Assembly (NCBI GenBank): GCA_934255485.1 | Contig: CAKQOG010000001.1 | Location: forward strand, 62,001 to 126,000 | Length of the DNA: 64,000 nt | Source of the DNA: an uncultured Prevotellamassilia sp. | GTDB taxonomy: Bacteria; Bacteroidota; Bacteroidia; Bacteroidales; Bacteroidaceae | Direction of reading: 5' to 3' | Part shown: positions 17,385 through 26,576 of the stretch, piece by piece | How positions within the stretch are numbered: position 1 is the first letter of the stretch | Layout: every line of letters starts with the position of its first letter | Translations under genes and position numbers: made by a program | The notes under the pieces: generated by a model | Told to the model about the DNA's origin: nothing | What the model saw: only the letters and a program-made list of their open reading frames with translations | The model's database searches: none

Positions 17385-18692
17385 CTATTTAAATCGCATC
17401 CACCTAATCATTTCTTTGAGATTAGGCTTCTTGCCATACATTAATATGCCAACACGATAAATGCGTGCACTGCACCATACAAAAAAGATGGCGGTGGCAT
17501 AGAGAAGTGCAACAGATAATGCCTCTTGCCAAAGTGGAACGCCAAAGGGTATGCGTACCATCATGACAATGGGCGAGGTGAGCGGGAACATAGACGACCA
17601 AAAGGCTAACGGACCATTGGTGTTTTCAGCCGATCCCATGGCTGCATACATGCCAAACACCATGATGAATATCACGGGCATAATGAATTGTGAAGAGTCT
17701 TCTTGCTCGTTTACAGATGCTCCAACGGCTGCAAAGAATGAGGCATAGAGTAGATAGCCACCAACGAAATAGAGCACAAGGCAGATGCCCATCTCGGCAA
17801 ATGGGAGGTTAAGCAACGCGCTGAGTAGCTCTTGACTTTCGGATAGTTGCGGCATTTGTTGTGCTTGCATGGCTGTTATTTGCTGCGTTTGAGCCATGTC
17901 TGCACCCGATATACCAAATAGGGGACCAGCTATCATGAGAATGATTGCCAACATAATGCCCCATATAAACATCTGTAAGAAACCCACAAGTGCTATGCCA
18001 ATAATCTTGCCCATCATAAGCTCAAAGGGCTTAACACTCGACACCATCAGCTCGACTATGCGATTGGTTTTTTCTTCCATCACGCTTTGCATTACCATGC
18101 CACCATACGACATAACAAACATGTAGATTAAAAAAGTGAACAAGAAACCTGCCGCCATAGCTATTTCGGTGCTCGAGCTTGTGGCATTGCCCTCGGCATT
18201 GCGCTTGATGGTGCGTATGTCAATCTCAGATTGCACGTCAGCAATAATTTTGTCAATCCCTTTTATGCCTGTGGTAGCCAATTTGTCGCGGCGCACTTGC
18301 TCATTAATGGTGTTGCTAACGTACGACAAAAGTCCCGAGGGCACCTCCTTGGTCGAAAGTATGGTTATGGCATGAGGATTTTTTGCAAGGTCGGCTTGTA
18401 TGCTAATTACGGCCTCAAAGTGCGTGGTGTCGGTGTAGTAAATGCTATTGTCGGGGTCGGATATGGGCACAAAGCGGTAGGTGGCATCGCTCTTAAATAA
18501 GCCAATGTAGTGGCTTGTTCGGTCGGCAATAGCCACTTGTTTTTGCTCATCATCGTGTATGCTCGAAAGCCAAATCGGAACGAACACCAATGCTGCAAAG
18601 ATAAATGGCATGAGGATGGTGAGTATGAGAAATGAGCGTTTTTTGACGCGCGTGGTAAACTCACGTTGTATGACTAAACCTATCTTATTCAT
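17385..18692 (-). CDS. ABC-2 type exporter permease (NatB-like)
   Basis: 435 aa. One membrane helix sits at the N-terminus (FLILTILMPFIFAALVFVPI), then a ~150-residue extracytoplasmic domain, then five or six helices from about residue 175 on. The phrase MEEKTNRIVELMVSSVKPFELMMGKIIG is typical of NatB/YhaP-type permeases. It overlaps the ATPase gene by 8 bp (ATPase stop after permease start), so the two are translationally linked. Substrate unknown; family members export Na+, drugs or lipids. Confidence 0.87.
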   Translation of the reverse strand: MNKIGLVIQREFTTRVKKRSFLILTILMPFIFAALVFVPIWLSSIHDDEQKQVAIADRTSHYIGLFKSDATYRFVPISDPDNSIYYTDTTHFEAVISIQADLAKNPHAITILSTKEVPSGLLSYVSNTINEQVRRDKLATTGIKGIDKIIADVQSEIDIRTIKRNAEGNATSSSTEIAMAAGFLFTFLIYMFVMSYGGMVMQSVMEEKTNRIVELMVSSVKPFELMMGKIIGIALVGFLQMFIWGIMLAIILMIAGPLFGISGADMAQTQQITAMQAQQMPQLSESQELLSALLNLPFAEMGICLVLYFVGGYLLYASFFAAVGASVNEQEDSSQFIMPVIFIMVFGMYAAMGSAENTNGPLAFWSSMFPLTSPIVMMVRIPFGVPLWQEALSVALLYATAIFFVWCSARIYRVGILMYGKKPNLKEMIRWMRFK

Positions 18693-19611
18693 GGCTGTTA
18701 ACTTCTTTTACGATGTTCAAGAATATCTCTTGCATACTAGGCATCTTTTCGCTGATAGAACGTGGCTCTATTTGCGAAGCAATGGCTGCAAAGAGTTGCG
18801 AATTGGTGGTTTGTTGGTCTTTACGTATGGTGTAGGTGTGTAGGCTGCCGTTGTCGGTATGGCTCTCGATGTCGAACGTGTTGGCTATGCTTTTGAGCGT
18901 ACCATCTTTCGACACACACTCGTACATCCCCGTGCGAAAACGCTCTTTAATTTCGTCTACAACACCCGATAACACAACTTGAGAATGGTTGATTAGTGCT
19001 ATTTCGTCGCACACTTCTTCGACCGACGACATGTTGTGGGTAGAGAATATAATGGTGTGCCCTTGGTCGCGAAGTGATAGAATTTCTTGCTTTAACATCT
19101 CGGCATTTACGGGGTCGAAACCCGAAAATGGTTCGTCAAAAATGAGCAAAGGCGGTTCGTGTAATACGGTTATGATAAACTGCACTTTTTGCTGCATACC
19201 CTTAGAAAGTTCTTCGAGCTTTTTATTCCACCACGGCATGATGTCGAACTTTTCAAACCATTTAACCAAGCGTTTTTTTGCCTCTTGACGCGAAAGGCCT
19301 TTGAGTTGTGCTAAATATATGGCTTGTTCGCCAACCTTCATTTTTTTGTAAAGTCCACGTTCTTCGGGCAGATAGCCTATTCGCATAACATCTTCGGGTT
19401 GAAAAGGGTGGCCATCAAAGTATATTTCGCCATTATCGGGAGCTGTGATACGATTGATAATGCGTATGAGTGTGGTTTTGCCAGCTCCATTGGGACCAAG
19501 CAGTCCAAACACTTTTCCTTTGGGCACATGTATGCTCACATCGTTTAAGGCAGTGTGTGAGGCATATTGTTTAACAACATGAGATGCTTCTAAAAAATAG
19601 TTGTTGTCCAT
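18685..19611 (-). CDS. ABC transporter ATP-binding protein (NatA-like)
   Basis: 308 aa from the ATG at 19611; the frame extends to 19719, but the extra 36 residues are not family-like and overlap the preceding gene. It has Walker A GPNGAGKT (39-46), the signature ELSKGMQQKVQF, Walker B LLIFDEPFSGFDPVNAE and the switch His in IFSTHNM, followed by a ~70-residue C-terminal domain. It powers the downstream permease at the inner membrane. Position and 8-bp overlap define a two-gene operon, perhaps preceded by the LpxH-like gene, whose stop is 44 bp upstream of this start. Confidence 0.92.
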   Translation of the reverse strand: MDNNYFLEASHVVKQYASHTALNDVSIHVPKGKVFGLLGPNGAGKTTLIRIINRITAPDNGEIYFDGHPFQPEDVMRIGYLPEERGLYKKMKVGEQAIYLAQLKGLSRQEAKKRLVKWFEKFDIMPWWNKKLEELSKGMQQKVQFIITVLHEPPLLIFDEPFSGFDPVNAEMLKQEILSLRDQGHTIIFSTHNMSSVEEVCDEIALINHSQVVLSGVVDEIKERFRTGMYECVSKDGTLKSIANTFDIESHTDNGSLHTYTIRKDQQTTNSQLFAAIASQIEPRSISEKMPSMQEIFLNIVKEVNSHE

Positions 19612-19654
19612 AGTGAGTGTATATATAGTGTAATGGTTTTTAGGTGGATAGAGG

Positions 19655-20443
19655 TTATACTTGCGTTTCGCCTTCAATAAAATTCTCCATAAACATGTGT
19701 TCACCATCAAAAACTGCATAAGAGAATGATGAAATCCAATCGCCTAAGATAAGCAGTCGGGTGGTGTGCGAAAGCATAAGGTCGAGTTCAATATGACGGT
19801 GTCCAAACACAAAGTAATTGATGTCGGGGTGAGTCTTTAAATAGTCTTTAGCAAAGATGATGAGTTCCTCATTTTGCTCACCTTGATAGGGTGGCTCTTT
19901 ACCATCAGCACGTTTTAGGCGCGAGTGTCGTGCCCATTCAAGTCCGAACTCTACTCCCCATCGCGGGTGGAGCATAGAGAACAAACGTTGGCAAAGAGAA
20001 CTGTGGAATATAGAACGTAGAACTTTAAACTTGTTATCGGTAGACCCTAATCCGTCGCCATGCGAAATAAAGAACATTTGTCCATGTAGTTCGGTTACTT
20101 CGCTATGTGGATGGAGCACCATACCACACTCTTTTTCAAAATAATCGTGTTGCCAAAGGTCGTGGTTACCATAAAAAAAGTGTACCTCAACCCCCATATC
20201 AGTAAGTTCGCTAATTTTGCCTAAAAGCCTTGTGTAGCCCTTAGGCACAACGTTGCGGTATTCATACCAAAAGTCGAAGATATCGCCTAACAAATATACA
20301 GCCTCGGCTTTGTGCTTAATGCTATCAAGAAAATTAACCAACCTACGCTCTTGCATGCGCGGATGCTCAATGGCGCGACTACCAAGGTGAGCATCTGATA
20401 GAAAGTATATGTTTTTCTGTGGGCTTTGTTTTGCTTCGTTCAT
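19655..20443 (-). CDS. lpxH: UDP-2,3-diacylglucosamine diphosphatase-like metallophosphatase
   Basis: 262 aa calcineurin-fold protein with metal motifs SDAHLG, LLGDIFDFW, YGNHD, SHGDGLG and FGHRH in the right order. LpxH cleaves the pyrophosphate of UDP-2,3-diacylglucosamine to lipid X in lipid A synthesis at the inner-membrane surface. Bacteroidetes carry LpxH-family proteins of this length, in which the YEYRNVVPKG segment and the long insertion around SSLCQRLFSML are typical. The symbol is a family inference; a paralogous phosphodiesterase is possible. Confidence 0.8.
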   Translation of the reverse strand: MNEAKQSPQKNIYFLSDAHLGSRAIEHPRMQERRLVNFLDSIKHKAEAVYLLGDIFDFWYEYRNVVPKGYTRLLGKISELTDMGVEVHFFYGNHDLWQHDYFEKECGMVLHPHSEVTELHGQMFFISHGDGLGSTDNKFKVLRSIFHSSLCQRLFSMLHPRWGVEFGLEWARHSRLKRADGKEPPYQGEQNEELIIFAKDYLKTHPDINYFVFGHRHIELDLMLSHTTRLLILGDWISSFSYAVFDGEHMFMENFIEGETQV

Positions 20444-20505
20444 AGCTTTGTCTGTGTTACTTGTTGTACAATAGAATTGGGGAGAGGCAGTAATGATAGA
20501 ATGTA

Positions 20506-20826
20506 TTACATAAACCCTAATTCGAGTTTAGCCTCTTCGCTCATCATGTCTTTGTCCCATTCGGGTTCAAACACAAGTTTAACTTTGGCATCTTTTACTC
20601 CATCAATGCCATCGAGTTTGGTGCGTACATCTTCGAGAATAAAGTCGGCAGCTGGGCAGTTGGGAGCAGTGAGTGTCATGTCTACCTCGAGAATGCCATC
20701 ATTGTGTAAATCAATGCGATAGATAAGTCCAAGGTTGTATATATCTACGGGTATCTCGGGGTCGTAAACGGTTTTGAGCACTTCAACGATGCGTTCTTCT
20801 ATTTTAAGTTTTTCTTCTTGAGTCAT
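20506..20826 (-). CDS. MIP18/DUF59 family Fe-S assembly protein
   Basis: 106 aa. Family pattern: VYDPEIPVDIYNLGLIY, DMTLTAPNCPAAD with the conserved Cys, and VKDAKVKLVFEPEWDKDMMSEEAK at the end. Such proteins (SufT, PaaD, MIP18) help insert or carry Fe-S clusters in the cytoplasm. No suf genes lie in this window. It sits between RadC and LpxH on the same strand, 23 and 62 bp away respectively. Confidence 0.88.
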   Translation of the reverse strand: MTQEEKLKIEERIVEVLKTVYDPEIPVDIYNLGLIYRIDLHNDGILEVDMTLTAPNCPAADFILEDVRTKLDGIDGVKDAKVKLVFEPEWDKDMMSEEAKLELGFM

Positions 20827-20849
20827 AAATAATAGTTGAGTATATGTGT

Positions 20850-21530
20850 TTATAACATACCCTCGTCGGCATAGCTATAGTAGCCCTTGTTGGTAACTAT
20901 AACGTGGTCGATGAGATGAATGTCTATGGTTTGTGATGCTTTCTTAATCTTTTCGGTTATGGTGTTGTCGTCTTTGCTCGGATGCACATTGCCCGATGGG
21001 TGATTGTGTGAGATTGCAATGTTGGGGGCGTTTGCAAGTAATGCTTCTTTCAAAATAATCCTAACATCAACAATGGTGCCTGTAATGCCTCCCTTACTAA
21101 TGAGCTTTGAGGAGATAACGTGCAGACTTTGGTCGAGCAGGAGCACGTGCATTTCTTCGTGTGGAAGGTCGCGCATCTTGGGGCAGAAATAGTTGAATAT
21201 ATCGGTAGATGAGGTGATAGCTTTTCTTTCGATATCCTCAGACATTCTGCGATTGGCTAATGCACATGATGCAAGCAACGAAACCGCTTTAGCTTCGCCC
21301 ATGCCTTTGTATTGGCAGAGTTCTTGTATGCTCATGCGTCCCAATGTGGCAAGGCTACCATTGCAGTCGTTGAGAATGCGTTGCATGAGTTGCACTGCGT
21401 TTTCTTCACGATTGCCCGATCCTATAAGTATTGCCAAGAGTTCGGCTTTTGATAGACTATTAGCGCCGCATTGCATAAACTTTTCGCGAGGGCGATCTTC
21501 TAAGGCAAGGTTCGTGATGCTTATTTTCAT
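20850..21530 (-). CDS. radC: RadC family JAB/MPN protein
   Basis: 226 aa from the ATG at 21530; the frame also opens five codons earlier at a TTG (21545), a weaker choice. The N-terminal half holds a UBA/HhH-like region (LSKAELLAILIGSG, LCQYKGMGEAKAVSLLA). The C-terminal half is the MPN domain with the metal motif SHNHPSGNVHPSKDD near residues 172-186. RadC is named for DNA repair, but a repair role is not established for the family. It is the first gene of a likely radC-DUF59-lpxH-ABC cluster. Confidence 0.9.
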   Translation of the reverse strand: MKISITNLALEDRPREKFMQCGANSLSKAELLAILIGSGNREENAVQLMQRILNDCNGSLATLGRMSIQELCQYKGMGEAKAVSLLASCALANRRMSEDIERKAITSSTDIFNYFCPKMRDLPHEEMHVLLLDQSLHVISSKLISKGGITGTIVDVRIILKEALLANAPNIAISHNHPSGNVHPSKDDNTITEKIKKASQTIDIHLIDHVIVTNKGYYSYADEGML

Positions 21531-21592
21531 TGTATTCTTTTTCAAACAAAAAGAGAAATATGCTTTTTAAAGCCAATGCAAGAAACTAACGT

Positions 21593-22606
21593 TTATTTGT
21601 AGAAACTATTGCGGAAAGCCTCAAATTCGCCTTTCTTGCGTACGCACCTATTCCACCATGCAATGCAAAAGCCTAAGCCGTATCCCCACAACTGTACATA
21701 CGATGCAATGATAGAACGTAGTCCTACCGACACGCTATGCGACTGTATGGATGCATCTGCAAATATGAGCAGTGCATACAATGCAAATGGAATGAGCATT
21801 ACCCACCAATGCGGACATCCACCAATCAAAGCTATAAGGCTAAGCAATAGCAATAAGGCACAACCAATAGTAAATGCAGCAGGTAGGGTGTGAACTAACT
21901 TGAGGGTGCCTGGGTGACGTTTTGTGAGGTTGATGCGTGCAATGCCCGAGTTAAATACTTGCTTAAAGAACTTTCTGAAATCGGTGCGGCGTTTATGCCA
22001 AACCCATGCTTGAGGAAAAAGACGAGCCGTATAGTGGTTTTCAAAGATGCGTGTTGAAAAGTCAATATCCTCGCCAAAGCGCATTTCAGAAAAACCATTT
22101 AGTGCATTATAAACATTGCGGTTTACACCCATATTGAACGAACGAGGGTAGAACTTATCCATTTTCTTTTTTCCTCCACGTATACCTCCTGTGGTAAAGA
22201 ATGAAGTCATGGCATAGCTTATTGCCTTTTGCGTGGGGGTGAAGGATGGATGAGCGCAATCAGGTCCGCCAAAGGCATCACAGGGATTGGCATTTAGCTC
22301 ATCCTCAACCGCTTGCAGATACCCCTTGGGTAATACTACGTCAGAATCTAATATAATAACGTAGTCGCCTTGTGCACGTTCAACACCATAGTTGCGACTC
22401 TTTCCAGGACCAGAGTTAGGCTTCTGATAGTAGGCAACGTTTAGGCAATGCTCATATTTGCTCACAACATCTTTACACGGAATAGATGACCCATCCTCTA
22501 CCACAATTACCTCAAAATCCTTAAGGCTCTGTGTGGTAAGGCTCTGCAATAGTTCGTCTACTTCGTTTGGCCGATTATATATAGGTATAATAAATGAATA
22601 TTTCAT
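21593..22606 (-). CDS. Family 2 glycosyltransferase, membrane associated
   Basis: 337 aa. A GT-A fold domain occupies residues ~1-230: SFIIPIYNRPNEVDELLQSL, the nucleotide-binding VVEDGSS, SRNYGVERAQGDYVIILDSD with the metal-binding DSD, and FGEDIDFSTRI supplying the catalytic acid. Two or three hydrophobic helices follow at about 240-310. It would transfer a sugar from a nucleotide donor at the inner face of the membrane, probably for surface glycans. There is no glycan cluster around it, and the acceptor is unknown. Monocistronic; radC follows with 47 bp between. Confidence 0.88.
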   Translation of the reverse strand: MKYSFIIPIYNRPNEVDELLQSLTTQSLKDFEVIVVEDGSSIPCKDVVSKYEHCLNVAYYQKPNSGPGKSRNYGVERAQGDYVIILDSDVVLPKGYLQAVEDELNANPCDAFGGPDCAHPSFTPTQKAISYAMTSFFTTGGIRGGKKKMDKFYPRSFNMGVNRNVYNALNGFSEMRFGEDIDFSTRIFENHYTARLFPQAWVWHKRRTDFRKFFKQVFNSGIARINLTKRHPGTLKLVHTLPAAFTIGCALLLLLSLIALIGGCPHWWVMLIPFALYALLIFADASIQSHSVSVGLRSIIASYVQLWGYGLGFCIAWWNRCVRKKGEFEAFRNSFYK

Positions 22607-22898
22607 GGGGACAAAGTTAGTGTAAGGTATGAGAAAGGCAAAGTGAAACGTAAAAAGTTTTGCAATGTGTGTTTTAATTTAGCTTGTTAACGACCATATA
22701 AAGCGATTGCAGATTAGTGCAGGACGAGGTAAATAACATTTTTGTATGCTTTAGTCACATGTGTCATACTTTATAATTTTTACAATGCTGCAATAATGTA
22801 TGGATTGTTTTTTGTACTTTTGCAACGCATTGCGCAAAAGCTAACAATATGCGCAATTTTATAAACCCAAGTAAACAAATTTTCATTTCACTAAAATA

Positions 22899-24674
22899 AT
22901 GACAAAGCGTAAGATTCAATTCAGTCTTGTCTATCGTGACATGTTCCAAAGCAGTGGTAAGTTTCAGCCACGCAAGGATCAGTTGGAACGCATAGCACCC
23001 GTAATCATAAAGATGGGATGCTTTGCACGTGTAGAAACTAATGGGGGCGCATTTGAGCAAGTAAACTTGCTCTATGGCGAAAATCCTAATAAAGCAGTTC
23101 GTGCATTCACCAAGCCTTTTAACGAAGTTGGCATCAAAACCCACATGCTCGACCGTGGTTTGAATGCATTGCGTATGTTCCCTGTTCCAGCAGATGTACG
23201 CAAACTCATGTACAAGGTAAAACACGCACAAGGTGTTGATATCACTCGTATTTTCTGTGGTTTGAATGATGTAAGAAACATAATTCCCTCTATACACTAT
23301 GCTCTCGAAGCAGGTATGACTCCACAGGCAACATTGTGCATTACTAATTCGCCCATACACACGGCTGAATATTATGCTAAAATAGCCGACCAACTTATAG
23401 AAGCTGGTGCTCCTGAAATATGCTTGAAGGATATGGCAGGTATTGGTCAGCCAGCTATGCTTGGTAAGCTTACAAAGATGATAAAGGACAAACATCCCGA
23501 AATCATTATTGAATATCATGGTCACTCAGGTCCAGGCTTGTCAATGGCAAGCATTCTTGAGGTGTGCCGCAATGGTGCTGATGTGATTGATACCGCCATT
23601 GAACCACTCTCATGGGGTAAGGTTCATCCAGATGTGATATCTGTACAATCAATGCTGAAACATGCAGGTTTCGATGTGCCAGAAATCAATATGGACGCTT
23701 ACATGGAGGCACGTAAACTCACTCAAGAGTTTATTGACGACTTCCTTGGTTACTTTATGAATCCAGCCAACAAACTCATGAGTTCATTGTTGTTGGGTTG
23801 CGGTCTTCCTGGTGGTATGATGGGTTCAATGATGGCTGACCTTACAGGTGTGATGGGAGCTATCAACAATAATCGTAAGGCTAAGGGCGAAAAAGAATTG
23901 AGCGAAGACGAGTTGCTCGTAAAGTTGTTCAACGAAGTAGCTTATGTATGGCCACGCGTTGGTTATCCCCCATTGGTAACTCCATTCTCTCAGTATGTTA
24001 AGAATATAGCTTTGATGAACCTCCTCACTGAGAGCATGGGCAAGCCACGTTACTCTATGATGGATAACTCTATATGGGGTATGATTCTTGGCAAGAGTGG
24101 ACGTCTTCCTGGTCCTGTAGCACCTGAGATTGTAGAACTTGCTAAGGAGAAAGGTTTTGAGTTTACAGATGCCGATCCACAAAGCTACTATCCCGATGAC
24201 CTTGCACGTTTTGAAAAAGAAATGGAAGAGAACGGATGGGAACGTGGTGAAGATGACGAAGAACTTCTTGAGTTTGCAATGCACGAGACTCAATATCGTG
24301 ATTACAAGAGCGGTGCTGCAAAGAAACGTTTCTTAGCCGACCTACAAGCTGCTAAAGACAAGGCAAATGCCAACCACATGAGCGTTGAAGAGGCTACTGC
24401 ATTTAAGCATGCCAAGGCCGATGCAATTGTTGCTCCTGAGGCTGGTACCATTCTTTGGGAGATTGGCGGTGATGGCGAATGCGTTAAAAGCATAGAACCA
24501 TTTATTGGTAAGGATTATACTGAAGGTGAACGTTTCTGCTATATTGAGAATACGCATGGTCAAATCATCGAACTTCCTGCAGCACTTGGTGGTAAGCTCG
24601 TTGAAATCGATGCTAAGCAAGGTGCTCATGTAGCTAAGGGTGACGTAATTGCCTATGTTCAACGCGCTGAATAG
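22899..24674 (+). CDS. OadA-like carboxyltransferase with a degenerate biotinyl domain
   Basis: 591 aa, resembling the alpha subunit of oxaloacetate decarboxylase or pyruvate carboxylase subunit B. The TIM-barrel carboxyltransferase part has the expected metal ligands: Asp in YRDMFQSS (residue 13-14), Lys in CLKDMAG (K177) and HGH at 207-209. The last ~75 residues have the biotinyl/lipoyl fold pattern (VAPEAGTILWEI ... GKLVEIDAKQGAHVAKGDVIAYV), but at the place of the usual MKM loop the sequence reads YIENTHGQIIEL, with no lysine to biotinylate. It may depend on a separate biotin carrier or have another role. A TACTTTTG box at 22815-22822 may be its -7 element. Monocistronic. Confidence 0.83.
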   Translation: MTKRKIQFSLVYRDMFQSSGKFQPRKDQLERIAPVIIKMGCFARVETNGGAFEQVNLLYGENPNKAVRAFTKPFNEVGIKTHMLDRGLNALRMFPVPADVRKLMYKVKHAQGVDITRIFCGLNDVRNIIPSIHYALEAGMTPQATLCITNSPIHTAEYYAKIADQLIEAGAPEICLKDMAGIGQPAMLGKLTKMIKDKHPEIIIEYHGHSGPGLSMASILEVCRNGADVIDTAIEPLSWGKVHPDVISVQSMLKHAGFDVPEINMDAYMEARKLTQEFIDDFLGYFMNPANKLMSSLLLGCGLPGGMMGSMMADLTGVMGAINNNRKAKGEKELSEDELLVKLFNEVAYVWPRVGYPPLVTPFSQYVKNIALMNLLTESMGKPRYSMMDNSIWGMILGKSGRLPGPVAPEIVELAKEKGFEFTDADPQSYYPDDLARFEKEMEENGWERGEDDEELLEFAMHETQYRDYKSGAAKKRFLADLQAAKDKANANHMSVEEATAFKHAKADAIVAPEAGTILWEIGGDGECVKSIEPFIGKDYTEGERFCYIENTHGQIIELPAALGGKLVEIDAKQGAHVAKGDVIAYVQRAE

Positions 24675-24699
24675 TCGAAAATAGTTTGTTATTTAATAT

Positions 24700-24747
24700 A
24701 AAAATCTTGTGTGTTGGTATGATGTGCCGACACACAAGATTTTTTTT
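24700..24747 (+). terminator. Terminator of the OadA-like gene
   Basis: An 18-bp stem with one mismatch (24700-24717 with 24727-24744), followed by T7 from 24741. Confidence 0.9.
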
Positions 24748-24799
24748 GGTTATCATGTTCGTTATAAACGATAAAAAGTTCGTTATAAAGGGCAAAAAA

Positions 24800-24859
24800 A
24801 TATGTCAAAACCTTCTCATCTTCTTTAAATAAGAGGAACGAGATAGCGTTTTGACATAT
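24800..24859 (-). terminator. Possible terminator of rpmH
   Basis: A perfect 12-bp stem (24800-24811 with 24848-24859), 36-nt loop; on the minus strand a T7 tract follows. It lies 75 bp past the rpmH stop codon. Confidence 0.6.
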
Positions 24860-24933
24860 CTTGTTAATATATGCTTGCGCAATACATTTTGCGCAAACAA
24901 AGCTTTAGTCATTGTAGCGATTAAAGCAGTTTA

Positions 24934-25092
24934 TTAGTGCTTACCATGAACTTCGTCAGACACTGTAAGCTTCTTGCGACCTTTAGCACGACGTGATGCT
25001 AATACACGACGACCATTTGCAGTTTGCATGCGTTGACGAAAACCATGCTTGTTGTTTCTTTTTCTGTTGTGGGGTTGGAATGTTCTTTTCAT
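24934..25092 (-). CDS. rpmH: 50S ribosomal protein L34
   Basis: 52 aa from the ATG at 25092: MKRTFQPHNRKRNNKHGFR followed by MQTANGRRVLASRRAKGRKKL, the full family consensus, plus a short acidic tail (TVSDEVHGKH). It binds the 23S rRNA in the large subunit. The frame continues upstream to 25152, but those codons belong to the leader. A TAACTTTG box at 25252-25259 (minus) with CTTG 20 bp before it would give a leader of roughly 150 nt. Confidence 0.97.
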   Translation of the reverse strand: MKRTFQPHNRKRNNKHGFRQRMQTANGRRVLASRRAKGRKKLTVSDEVHGKH

Positions 25093-25251
25093 TTTGTTAT
25101 GCTGTTTTTTTGTTTTTGATATACATATCAGTCGAGCGGGAAAGGTCAGCACTTAACCAACTGTTATTGCCTCACGGCATTGCTGTCTCGTGGCTTCATT
25201 ACCTTGCCATCTATACAATGGTTTCAAAAGGTACCTTCTCACTTCGGGGTG

Positions 25252-25283
25252 CAAAGTTATAAAAACTTTTGTGATTGAGCAAG
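25252..25283 (-). promoter_or_regulatory. Probable rpmH promoter
   Basis: On the minus strand CTTG (25283-25280), a 20-bp spacer and TAACTTTG (25259-25252). The first box is one base off the TTTG consensus. Confidence 0.55.
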
Positions 25284-25352
25284 TTATGCTTTAAAAACTT
25301 TGTAATTCTTGCTCATAGCCTTTTATCAAGAGGTTGAGGCTTATAAGTAGCA

Positions 25353-26450
25353 CTATTTGTTTTCGGCAAAGCGCTTAGCTTGTTCAGCTATGAGTGCAGC
25401 ATCGTCAAAGTAGTTTATCTTCATTGCTTTTCTCACGTCGCTGAGCGTGTTAGCGGCAACTTCGCGTGCTTCTTCACAGCCTTTTTTAAGCATTTCGTAT
25501 ACAGCAGGAATATCTTTTTCAAACTCTGCACGGCGTTGGCGTATGGGTTCAAGTTCTTCTTGCAAGATGTTGTTAAGGAACTTCTTAACTTTCATATCTC
25601 CCAATCCACCACGTTGGTAGTGTTCTTTCACTTCGTCGAGGCTGTTGTATTCAGGCCAATATAGTCCAAAGTGTTCTGGGCGGCAGAATGCGTCAAGATA
25701 GGTAAATACCGTGTTGCCTTCAATGTGTCCAGGGTCTTCAATGTGGATGTGAGTAGGGTCGGTATACATCGACATAACTTTCTTCTTCACCTCTTTCGAT
25801 GTTTCAGAAAGGTAGATACAGTTGCCAAGACTCTTCGACATTTTTGCTTTACCATCAGTTCCTGGCAAGCGTAAGCAAGCTGCGTTGTTAGGCAACAATA
25901 TGTTGGGTTCTACCAATGTTTCGCCATAGATATGATTGAAACGACGTACTATTTCTGTTGCTTGTTCCAACATTGGCTTTTGGTCTTCGCCTGCTGGCAC
26001 TGTAGTAGCACGGAAAGCTGTGATATCGGCTGCTTGGCTGATAGGGTAGGTAAAGAAACCGACGGGAATGCTCGACTCAAATCCACGCATACCAATCTCG
26101 CTTTTAACAGTAGGGTTACGCTGCAATCGGCTCACCGTTACAAGGTCCATAAAGTAGAACGACAACTCTGTTAGTTCTGGAATTTGGCTTTGTATGAAAA
26201 TGGTGATTTTGTTAGGGTCGAGTCCTACCGAAAGGTAGTCGAGTGCTACCTCTATCACGTTTTGTCGTACTTTCTCAGGGTTGTCAATATTGTCTGTTAA
26301 TGCTTGTGCATCAGCAATAAAGACAAACATTTTCTTGAAATCACCTTCGTTTTGCAATTCAACGCGGCGTTTCAACGAACCAACATAGTGACCTATGTGT
26401 AAGCGACCTGTTGGGCGGTCGCCAGTTAGTATAACTGTATCTTTTGCCAT
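25353..26450 (-). CDS. trpS: Tryptophanyl-tRNA synthetase
   Basis: 365 aa from the ATG at 26450 (MAKDTVILTGDRPTG); the frame opens earlier but without family sequence. Class I signatures are HIGH at residues 18-21 (GRLHIGHYVGSL) and KMSKS near 205 (GKAKMSKSLGN). It charges tRNA-Trp with ATP in the cytoplasm. Divergent from pflA over 126 bp; monocistronic. Confidence 0.96.
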   Translation of the reverse strand: MAKDTVILTGDRPTGRLHIGHYVGSLKRRVELQNEGDFKKMFVFIADAQALTDNIDNPEKVRQNVIEVALDYLSVGLDPNKITIFIQSQIPELTELSFYFMDLVTVSRLQRNPTVKSEIGMRGFESSIPVGFFTYPISQAADITAFRATTVPAGEDQKPMLEQATEIVRRFNHIYGETLVEPNILLPNNAACLRLPGTDGKAKMSKSLGNCIYLSETSKEVKKKVMSMYTDPTHIHIEDPGHIEGNTVFTYLDAFCRPEHFGLYWPEYNSLDEVKEHYQRGGLGDMKVKKFLNNILQEELEPIRQRRAEFEKDIPAVYEMLKKGCEEAREVAANTLSDVRKAMKINYFDDAALIAEQAKRFAENK

Positions 26451-26576
26451 ACAATAAATGATTTTGAGAGCAAAGATACTGTTTTTTTGCAAGTTTCACT
26501 ACCTTTGCACTGACAAAAGCACACACCTTTTTATGGGTTGCTATTATATATTTTTTAAATTCTATGCTAACAACTT

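Noticed and set aside
22764..23525. 253-codon minus-strand frame
   Set aside because: Antisense shadow of the OadA-like gene; composition is Cys/His-rich and not protein-like.
23826..24293. 155-codon minus-strand frame
   Set aside because: Antisense to the OadA-like gene with no start signals or family match.
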